Assembly: GCA_964547795.1 (NCBI GenBank)
Contig: CAZJPD010000049.1
Location: 1 to 5,315 of the forward strand
Source: CAZJPD01 sp964547795
Lineage (GTDB): Bacteria; Pseudomonadota; Alphaproteobacteria; Rickettsiales; Midichloriaceae
Length of the DNA: 5,315 nt
Reading direction: 5' to 3'
Below are positions 1-5,315 of this stretch, in pieces. The position numbers and the translations under genes were made by a program. How positions within the stretch are numbered: position 1 is the stretch's first letter; the number at the start of each line of letters is the position of its first letter. Below the pieces are notes generated by a model. The model saw only the letters and a program-made list of their open reading frames with translations, made no database searches and had not been told where the DNA came from.

Positions 1-1
1 A

Positions 2-340
2 GACGATGTACTGGAACTGTTAATTAATACGGTAAATTTATTTTTTAATGACATATACATACTATTCCCCGATCCTTGGCCTAAAAAAAGACACCATAAA
101 AGAAGGTTGATTAATACAAGTTTCTTGCAATTTATTAGAAAAAAATTTCGTTCCGATCTTCATATTGCCACTGATCACGAAGGATATACTGAAAGTATCT
201 TACACGATATTACACAAAGTAACGATTATGAGATAAAAATATTAAAAATAAAAAAAGAGAAATCTTTTTATACTAAATTTGAGGACAAGGCTATATCAAA
301 GTCTAGTTGCGTGTTTTACTTTGTCTTAAATCATAGATGA
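2..340 (+). CDS. trmB: tRNA (guanine-N7-)-methyltransferase TrmB, C-terminal part (5' end outside window)
   Basis: TrmB uses S-adenosylmethionine to make m7G at position 46 in the variable loop of tRNAs. The frame is open from the first complete codon of the window to the TGA at 338-340, giving 112 residues with no stop, so the gene continues upstream; the family is usually about 220-240 residues, so about half is missing. Residues 22-35 (nt 65-106) read FPDPWPKKRHHKRR, the signature of the TrmB family. It is followed by DLHIATDHEGY (residues 52-62), matching the family's conserved ATDxxxY segment, and by TKFE (91-94), the conserved C-terminal TxFE substrate-binding motif. A TTG at 107 could be taken as the start of a 77-residue protein, but it lies directly after the signature motif, so that reading is an artefact of the truncation. 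The stop overlaps the mnmE start as ATGA, suggesting co-transcription and translational coupling. Function is by family recognition and is secure. Confidence 0.95.
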   Translation, partial: DDVLELLINTVNLFFNDIYILFPDPWPKKRHHKRRLINTSFLQFIRKKFRSDLHIATDHEGYTESILHDITQSNDYEIKILKIKKEKSFYTKFEDKAISKSSCVFYFVLNHR

Positions 341-1737
341 TAAGTAAATGTAAAATGCAAAACAAAGATACCATTTACGCATTATCTACTTGCTATGGGA
401 AATCTGGGGTAGCTGTTATTAGAATATCTGGTCCTGAAGCTTCAGGGGTTTTAAAGGATTTTCATTTTAAACATGAGATATTTCCTAGGGTCGCAACTTT
501 AGGGAAAATATATGATAATTCTACTTTGGAGATTATAGATGAAGCTATTATTATATACTTTCCAAAGGATAATAGTTACACTGGGGAAGATGTGCTTGAG
601 TTACAAGTCCATGGTAGCATTGCTGTTATCAATGCAATTCTTTCTAAATTGGATTCCCTTGATTATTTGCGTTTAGCTAATAATGGTGAATTTACTAGAA
701 TAGCCTTAGAAAATGATAAAATTTCTTTGACAAAAGCTGAGTCATTAATCGAACTCATAAACTCTGAGACGGAATATCAAAGAAAAATAGCTATTAGGCA
801 TTATGATGGGGCATTAGAGAGTGTTTATTTAGGCTGGAGAAAAAGGATTATAAAATTACTATCTGTCTCAGAAGCATATATTGATTTTCCTGATGATATT
901 TTGGGTATGGAAGAATTAAAGAAGTTAAATCAAGGTATTACTTTTTTATGGAATGAGTTACAGGAAAGTATAAAATCTTTTAACGAAGCTAATACTTTAA
1001 TGAATGGCATCCATATTTCTATTGTAGGAACTACAAATGTTGGCAAATCAACATTAATGAATATTATATCAAAATCAGATACCTCAATTATTTCCAACAT
1101 AGAGGGTACGACTAGGGATATCGTCAAAACAAAGGTGGAAATATTGGGTATGCCCGTGATTATACAGGATACAGCTGGCATAAGGTCAACTTCTGATGAA
1201 GTGGAAAATATGGGGATAGAGAAAAGCAAAAAAGCTATTGCTAATGGGGATGTGATTATCGTTATGTTAGATATTTCCGAACCATCTGATTTATCTATAT
1301 TTTCAGAAATAAAGGAGTTGATAAGCAAAGAGGCTCGTATTTTAGTATTACTTAATAAAGTTGACAAAGTTAGAGATTATAAAAAATTGAAAAGTAACCT
1401 AATACAGCATTTAAAAAACATAGACTTTAGATTTGATAACCTTATCACCTCATCGTTAAAATCAAAAGAATATCAATTGAAAATAATCAAGCTAATAGAA
1501 TCTTTTATAGGAGATTTTTTATCAGTCAGTAATACAAGTTTAATTACAAATATAAGGCATCAAAATAGCCTAAAAAACTGTTCTTACTATCTACAAAAAG
1601 CTTTAAAAACAGATATTTTAGAGTTAAAAGCAGAAGAATTAAGATTTGCTACAAAAGAAATGGGTGGGTTGCTTGGAGATATAAGTACGGAAGAGATACT
1701 GGATAAAGTTTTTAGTAGTTTTTGCATAGGGAAATGA
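337..1737 (+). CDS. mnmE: tRNA uridine-5-carboxymethylaminomethyl(34) GTPase MnmE (TrmE)
   Basis: MnmE is a potassium-activated, dimerising GTPase that works with MnmG to install cmnm5 on wobble U34 of certain tRNAs. The 466 residues (E. coli 454) show the full family layout. The N-terminal folate-binding domain includes GKSGVAVIRISGP (21-33), YTGEDVLEL (81-89) and GEFT (117-120). A helical domain is interrupted by the G domain: G1 GTTNVGKS (231-238), switch I GTTRD (257-261), G3 DTAG (278-281) and G4 NKVD (340-343). The C-terminal CIGK (463-466) carries the functional cysteine. N234 fits the K+-coordinating Asn and E290 the catalytic Glu (E. coli E282). The G1 loop is slightly unusual, with TTNV where PNAG-like sequence is common. 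The start at 337 overlaps the trmB stop (ATGA); an in-frame ATG at 355 would give MQNKDTIYALST, closer to the usual short N-terminus, and neither has a clear Shine-Dalgarno. The gene is intact and lies directly before its partner gene mnmG. Confidence 0.97.
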   Translation: MISKCKMQNKDTIYALSTCYGKSGVAVIRISGPEASGVLKDFHFKHEIFPRVATLGKIYDNSTLEIIDEAIIIYFPKDNSYTGEDVLELQVHGSIAVINAILSKLDSLDYLRLANNGEFTRIALENDKISLTKAESLIELINSETEYQRKIAIRHYDGALESVYLGWRKRIIKLLSVSEAYIDFPDDILGMEELKKLNQGITFLWNELQESIKSFNEANTLMNGIHISIVGTTNVGKSTLMNIISKSDTSIISNIEGTTRDIVKTKVEILGMPVIIQDTAGIRSTSDEVENMGIEKSKKAIANGDVIIVMLDISEPSDLSIFSEIKELISKEARILVLLNKVDKVRDYKKLKSNLIQHLKNIDFRFDNLITSSLKSKEYQLKIIKLIESFIGDFLSVSNTSLITNIRHQNSLKNCSYYLQKALKTDILELKAEELRFATKEMGGLLGDISTEEILDKVFSSFCIGK

Positions 1738-1822
1738 TACAATGGCAAATATCTAAGATAGCTTAATAGCAACCAAAAATATATAAGTGAATTTGTTTCA
1801 CGTGAAACAGTGCAAAATTTTT
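1738..1822. other. mnmE-mnmG intergenic spacer containing parS
   Basis: This 85-bp A/T-rich gap is the only substantial non-coding stretch in the window; all other gene junctions overlap. Its one clear element is the 16-bp parS palindrome. I see no convincing terminator: the best hairpin is TAAG/CTTA at 1754-1765, four base pairs with no T-tract. A TATATA at 1780-1785 could serve as a -10 box, but no good -35 is present at the right distance, so a separate mnmG promoter is not supported. The gap includes no strong Shine-Dalgarno ahead of mnmG. Confidence 0.6.
1794..1809. other. parS: parS centromere-like site (ParB binding site)
   Basis: The bases TGTTTCACGTGAAACA form a perfect 16-bp inverted repeat and match the well-known chromosomal parS consensus at every position. 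ParB dimers recognise such sites through their helix-turn-helix, then load as CTP-bound sliding clamps to build the partition complex. The site lies 13 bp before the likely mnmG start (ATG 1823) and about 2.6 kb upstream of parB, in keeping with the known clustering of parS near parAB and the origin. It also overlaps the 5' end of an alternative mnmG frame starting at GTG 1787, where it reads LFHVKQ. I found no second copy in the window. The assignment rests on the exact consensus plus cognate parA and parB nearby; binding itself is inferred. Confidence 0.93.
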
Positions 1823-3643
1823 ATGCTTAAGAAATATGATGTTATAGTAATAGGTGGAGGGCATGCTGGTTGTGAAGCTGCGACTTCTGCTGCTAGGATA
1901 GGAGCAAAAACCTGCCTTATCACGAAAGATATAAATGACTTAGGAGAGTTATCCTGTAACCCATCAATAGGGGGGGTGGCAAAAGGTATAATTGTAAAAG
2001 AAGTAGATGCTTTAGGTGGTCTTATAGGAGAAATAGTAGACCAGGCAGGCATTCATTTCAAAATATTAAATAAAAGCAAAGGTCCTGCGGTATGGGGACC
2101 TAGAGCACAAGCAGATAGAAAATTATACAAAAAATTTGTACAAAAAGCTTTGTTGAATTATGAAAATTTAGAATTGCTTTATGGGATAGTTGATGATCTA
2201 CTGGTATCTAATAACAGGGTAGATGGAGTGATTTGCAATGATATGAGGATGTTAGGGAGGACTGTTGTCATAACTTCTGGAACGTTTTTAAATGGAGTTA
2301 TTCATATTGGTAAAGAAAGCTATAAAGGCGGTAGGTTTGGTGAAAAATCAATCATCACATTAGCGAAAAAGCTAAAATCATTTGACTTTAATATGGGAAG
2401 ATTAAAAACAGGGACACCTCCAAGGTTAAAAAAAGATTCTATAAACTGGAGCATCTTGGAAAAGCAATCAGGAGATGCAATTCCGCAACCTTTTTCTGAA
2501 TTAACAGATAAAATAATGCAACAACAAATTCCTTGCTATATAACATATACAAACAAAAAAACGCATGATGTAATAAATGATAATATTAAGACATCTGCAA
2601 TATATTCAGGAGTTATCAATGCTAATGGACCTAGATATTGTCCCTCTATAGAAGACAAAATAGTAAGATTTAGGGATAAACAACGGCATCAAATCTTTTT
2701 AGAGCCAGAAGGACTTGACAGTGATCCTATTTATCCAAATGGTATATCAACATCGCTATCACAAGAAGTTCAAAAGCAGTTTATACAAACAATAGCAGGT
2801 CTTGAACAAGCAGAGATAGTAAGATTTGGTTATGCTATAGAGTACGATTACATAGATCCGCAAGAGTTAGAGGAAACCTTAGAAAGCAAAAAAATAAAAA
2901 ATTTGTTTTTTGCTGGACAAATTAATGGAACAACGGGCTATGAGGAAGCTGCAGGACAAGGGATCATAGCTGGAGCTAATGCAGCATTAAGTTTACAATC
3001 CAGGAAGTTTACATTATCTAGAGACAACTCCTATATAGGTGTTATGATAAATGACCTGGTAAATTTTAGTACACAAGAGCCATATAGGATGATGACTTCA
3101 AGAGCTGAATATAGGATAAAACTAAGATCCGACAATGCCACAGAAAGATTAACTGGTTTAGGTGTTAGTTTTGGTTTGATATCAGGTCAAAGATTAAGAA
3201 AGTTTGAAGAGACTAAAGAAAAAAAAATAAAACTAGAGCAATTTTTAAAGAATAAAAAGATGAACAGTAAATACTCAAATGCTTTTGAATTAATATCACG
3301 TAGCAATTTGGGGATAGACAAAATAAAGGAGATGATTACTGAATTAAATGATGAAGATGATAGAATACTGATAAAAATTCTTTCAGAACAACTATATAAA
3401 GATTATGAAGCAAGGCTTGCAAAAGATATAGAAATTTTACAGAGTGATAAGGGAATATTAATTCCTAAAAACATTGATTTTAATCAGATTAAAGGACTTT
3501 CAAATGAGATAAAATCAAAACTTCTAAGTTGTTGTCCAAAAAGCATAGCTGATATCAAAAGAATACAGGGCATGACTCCAGCTGCATTAGTTGCAATTAT
3601 AGTCTATATAAAAAAGACATATAAACAAGTTTTAGATGAGTAA
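1823..3643 (+). CDS. mnmG: tRNA uridine-5-carboxymethylaminomethyl(34) synthesis enzyme MnmG (GidA)
   Basis: MnmG is the FAD- and NADH-dependent partner of MnmE in forming cmnm5U34 on tRNA. With the ATG at 1823 the protein has 606 residues (family about 620-630). Numbered from that ATG, the Rossmann FAD motif GGGHAG is at 11-16, the SCNPSIGG block with the catalytic cysteine C45 at 44-51, GPAVWGPRAQAD at 87-98, GRLKTGTPPR at 192-201, and PRYCPSIEDK with the second catalytic cysteine C273 at 270-279. FFAGQINGTTGYEEAAGQG (362-380) is the second FAD-contacting block, EPYRMMTSRAEYR (419-431) follows, and the C-terminal helical MnmE/tRNA-binding part ends with GLSNEI and RIQGMTPAA. An in-frame GTG at 1787 would add 12 residues (MNLFHVKQCKIF), but these are encoded by parS and flanks, and the family normally starts right before the YDVIVIGGG strand, so I prefer 1823. 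Neither start has a Shine-Dalgarno. The 3' end overlaps parA by 8 nt. Intact and highly conserved. Confidence 0.97.
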   Translation: MLKKYDVIVIGGGHAGCEAATSAARIGAKTCLITKDINDLGELSCNPSIGGVAKGIIVKEVDALGGLIGEIVDQAGIHFKILNKSKGPAVWGPRAQADRKLYKKFVQKALLNYENLELLYGIVDDLLVSNNRVDGVICNDMRMLGRTVVITSGTFLNGVIHIGKESYKGGRFGEKSIITLAKKLKSFDFNMGRLKTGTPPRLKKDSINWSILEKQSGDAIPQPFSELTDKIMQQQIPCYITYTNKKTHDVINDNIKTSAIYSGVINANGPRYCPSIEDKIVRFRDKQRHQIFLEPEGLDSDPIYPNGISTSLSQEVQKQFIQTIAGLEQAEIVRFGYAIEYDYIDPQELEETLESKKIKNLFFAGQINGTTGYEEAAGQGIIAGANAALSLQSRKFTLSRDNSYIGVMINDLVNFSTQEPYRMMTSRAEYRIKLRSDNATERLTGLGVSFGLISGQRLRKFEETKEKKIKLEQFLKNKKMNSKYSNAFELISRSNLGIDKIKEMITELNDEDDRILIKILSEQLYKDYEARLAKDIEILQSDKGILIPKNIDFNQIKGLSNEIKSKLLSCCPKSIADIKRIQGMTPAALVAIIVYIKKTYKQVLDE

Positions 3644-4409
3644 AAAAAGTAAAATCATATCAATGATCAATCAAAAAGGTGGAGTTGGTAAAACAACAAC
3701 ATCCATAAATCTGGCAACTGCCCTTAGTATGTTTAAAAAGAACATATTGATGATAGATTTTGACCCTCAGGCAAATTTAAGCACTGGTATGGGTATTGAA
3801 GACAGAGAAAGAAACGTTTATAGTTTATTAATTGGTAATAAAGATATTAATGAGGCGATTAATAGGACTTTAATACCAAACATTGATATCATACCTGCTA
3901 ATCAAAATTTAGCAGCATTTGACATAGAGACGATTAATATCAGCAGTAAGGAATATTTGCTTGATAAGAAATTACAAGTACTTAACAAACATTATGACTA
4001 TGTTTTTATAGATTGTGCCCCTTCATTCAGTCAACTTACAATTAATGCTTTAACTGCTTCTGATTCTGTGTTAATACCTCTGCAATGTGAGTTTTTTGCT
4101 CTTGAGGGAATTGCTAGTATTTTGGAGATTATTGATTCAATTAAATCAAGTTTGAACTCAAAATTAAATATAGAAGGTATAGTGCTTACAATGTATGATA
4201 GAAGAAATAGGCTATGCAAGGAGATTGTAGAGGACGTAAGAAAAAATTTTAACAATGCGGTATGTAATCAAGTAATCCCAAGAAATGTGAAATTATCAGA
4301 AGCAACCTCGCATGGCAAACCTGCAATATTATACGATAGCAATTGTTCAGGCTCAATTGCATATATGTTGCTTGCTCAAGAAATATTAAATAAACAAAAG
4401 GGTATATGA
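3636..4409 (+). CDS. parA: chromosome partitioning ATPase ParA (Soj family)
   Basis: ParA is the deviant-Walker ATPase that binds nucleoid DNA non-specifically as an ATP dimer and moves ParB-parS complexes during chromosome segregation. The 257-residue protein is the short, chromosomal Soj type without an N-terminal helix-turn-helix extension. The deviant Walker A is KGGVGKT at 14-20 (signature K14, K19, T20), Walker A' is DFDPQAN at 41-47, and Walker B is YVFIDCAPS at 122-130 (D126). The family blocks LTINALTASDSVLIPLQCEFFALEG (134-158), GIVLTMYDRRNRL (181-193) and VIPRNVKLSEATSHGKP (213-229) follow. Small departures from the common sequence are CAPSFS instead of CPPSLG and SEAT instead of SEAP; the catalytic residues are intact. 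The ATG lies inside the mnmG end (8-nt overlap) and the stop overlaps the parB start as ATGA, so expression probably depends on the mnmG transcript. No rsmG lies between mnmG and parA, unlike most relatives. Confidence 0.97.
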   Translation: MSKKSKIISMINQKGGVGKTTTSINLATALSMFKKNILMIDFDPQANLSTGMGIEDRERNVYSLLIGNKDINEAINRTLIPNIDIIPANQNLAAFDIETINISSKEYLLDKKLQVLNKHYDYVFIDCAPSFSQLTINALTASDSVLIPLQCEFFALEGIASILEIIDSIKSSLNSKLNIEGIVLTMYDRRNRLCKEIVEDVRKNFNNAVCNQVIPRNVKLSEATSHGKPAILYDSNCSGSIAYMLLAQEILNKQKGI

Positions 4410-5290
4410 CACAGGATGAATTTAAATCTTTAGGAAGAGGATTATCTTCTCTAATTCCCGATAAATCATTATTGGATATGATTCAATCTCAGAAAAAAAC
4501 AGATATTTTAGTTGAAATACCCATAGACAAAATAACCACTAATCCAAGCCAGCCAAGAAAAGTTTTTAGAGATGATGAAATTTTGGAACTATCAAAATCT
4601 ATAAAGATACATGGAATTTTACAACCTATTATTCTTAATAAAATCGGTGAGGACAACTATCAAATCATAGCTGGAGAAAGAAGGTGGCGAGCAGCTAAAT
4701 CAGCGAATCTAAAGACGATACCTGCGATCATTAAAGGATTTTCAGGAAAAGAAAATATTGAAATTTCCTTAATTGAAAATATACAAAGAGAGGATTTAAG
4801 CCCTTTAGAAGAAGCTAATATTTATGAGAAATTGATTAATGAGCATAGGTATACTCAAGAAGAGCTTGCTGAAAAAATAGGTAAGAGTCGTAGTTATGTG
4901 GCTAATCTTATTAGATTACTAAAGTTACCAGAAAAATTTAAAAAGTTATTAGCTGAAGACAAGCTATCAGCTGGACATGCAAGGTTACTTTTAAATTGTA
5001 AAAATCCAGATGAGCTGGTAAAAATTATTCAAGAAAATAAGCTAAGTGTACGGGAAGCAGAAAATATTGTAGCTGATAAAAAGAAAAAATTAAAAGATAT
5101 TAGTTTTTATAAGGGACTTAAAGACCCAGAGTTAATAAGATTGGAGAAAAAAATAGAACAAAAATTAAATTTAAAAACTAAAATAAATGTAGGAGAAAAG
5201 GATAACAGCATTACAATAAAATTTACCAATATGGATGAATTTGATTACCTGATTGCTGTATTATGCAATGATATGGAATTAAAAATCTAA
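4406..5290 (+). CDS. parB: chromosome partitioning protein ParB (Spo0J family), parS-binding CTPase clamp
   Basis: ParB binds parS, hydrolyses CTP and spreads as a sliding clamp to build the segregation complex acted on by ParA. The 294 residues match the family length. The N-terminus carries SLGRGLSSLI (8-17), the conserved peptide that contacts ParA and stimulates its ATPase. The CTP-binding/N-engagement domain follows, with NPSQPRK (46-52), the phosphate-contacting GERRWRA box (90-96) and ENIQREDLSPLEEA (124-137). The helix-turn-helix YTQEELAEKIGKSRSYVANL spans 149-168, with LSAGHARLLL (187-196) after it. A lysine-rich linker (about 222-235) leads to the C-terminal dimerisation domain (about 238-294). 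All motifs expected of an active CTPase are present. The start overlaps parA as ATGA; an AAGGG at 4398-4402 is a purine-rich but closely spaced ribosome-binding candidate. The gene ends in three tandem in-frame TAA codons (5288-5296). Confidence 0.97.
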   Translation: MTQDEFKSLGRGLSSLIPDKSLLDMIQSQKKTDILVEIPIDKITTNPSQPRKVFRDDEILELSKSIKIHGILQPIILNKIGEDNYQIIAGERRWRAAKSANLKTIPAIIKGFSGKENIEISLIENIQREDLSPLEEANIYEKLINEHRYTQEELAEKIGKSRSYVANLIRLLKLPEKFKKLLAEDKLSAGHARLLLNCKNPDELVKIIQENKLSVREAENIVADKKKKLKDISFYKGLKDPELIRLEKKIEQKLNLKTKINVGEKDNSITIKFTNMDEFDYLIAVLCNDMELKI

Positions 5291-5315
5291 TAATAAAAAT
5301 AGTAAAAAAATATGG

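Noticed and set aside
930..1367. Antisense open frame of 145 codons inside mnmE
   Set aside because: It lies wholly opposite the conserved G domain of MnmE, has low-complexity Ser/Ile-rich content typical of reverse-strand AT-rich coding DNA, and shows no recognisable motif.
1754..1765. Inverted repeat TAAG-ATAG-CTTA as a terminator of mnmE
   Set aside because: Four A/T-dominated base pairs with no following T-tract are too weak to be a terminator.
1734..1766. Ten-codon mini-frame starting at the ATGA that overlaps the mnmE stop (MIQWQISKIA)
   Set aside because: It could be imagined as a leader peptide, but it has no ribosome-binding site, no attenuator-like structure after it and nothing that marks it as more than chance.
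1757..1790. Promoter for mnmG with TATATA at 1780-1785
   Set aside because: A/T-rich spacers contain such hexamers by chance and no credible -35 element lies 16-18 bp upstream; start-site mapping would be needed.
1587..2052. Short antisense open frames opposite the mnmE end and mnmG start (1587-1772 and 1798-2052)
   Set aside because: They oppose highly conserved mnmE and mnmG coding sequence and have no family features; one runs into parS only because the palindrome reads the same on both strands.
2733..2741. DnaA-box-like TTATCCAAA
   Set aside because: It is a single near-match lying in the codons for the conserved IYPNG of MnmG, with no cluster of further boxes, so it gives no evidence for an origin inside the window.
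4031..4255. Antisense 74-codon open frame in parA
   Set aside because: It is a shadow of conserved ParA codons with no motif or plausible start signal.
1..5315. A novel defence, mobile or secretion system
   Set aside because: Essentially the entire window is accounted for by five conserved housekeeping genes and parS; no transposase, direct repeats, CRISPR spacing, toxin-antitoxin pair or tRNA gene could be seen.

Overview
The window is a compact, AT-rich (roughly 30% GC by eye) bacterial housekeeping locus. It holds five genes, all on the + strand: the 3' half of trmB, then complete mnmE, mnmG, parA (soj) and parB (spo0J). The order mnmE-mnmG-(rsmG)-parA-parB is the classic origin-proximal layout of Alphaproteobacteria. 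The low GC, A/T-ending codons and very tight packing suggest a reduced, host-associated alphaproteobacterium, most likely Rickettsiales or a similar endosymbiont lineage. The MnmG stretch GPAVWGPRAQADRKLYKK is what I recall from rickettsial MnmG. This placement is inference; genus or family cannot be fixed from the window.

Layout. Positions 2-340 hold the C-terminal 112 codons of TrmB (tRNA m7G46 methyltransferase), cut by the window edge. mnmE (337-1737) overlaps its stop through ATGA. An 85-bp gap (1738-1822) contains a perfect 16-bp palindromic parS site, TGTTTCACGTGAAACA (1794-1809). mnmG most plausibly runs 1823-3643. parA (3636-4409) overlaps mnmG by 8 nt, and parB (4406-5290) overlaps parA through ATGA. 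The last 25 bp after parB are A/T-rich and hold only a possible start codon of the next gene.

How the genes work together. TrmB, MnmE and MnmG modify tRNA: m7G46 in the variable loop, and cmnm5 on wobble U34 by the MnmE-MnmG complex. ParA, ParB and parS form a chromosomal segregation system: ParB loads at parS as a CTP-dependent clamp and ParA ATPase moves the ParB-parS complex. Both protein components and a consensus centromere site lie within about 3.5 kb, so the window looks like a complete segregation module embedded in a tRNA-modification operon.

Points that stand out are the absence of rsmG (gidB) from its usual place between mnmG and parA, the trmB-mnmE junction, and the parS site just before (or, with an alternative GTG start, inside) mnmG. 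I see no mobile element, CRISPR array, RNA gene or defence-like system, and nothing that amounts to a previously undescribed system.
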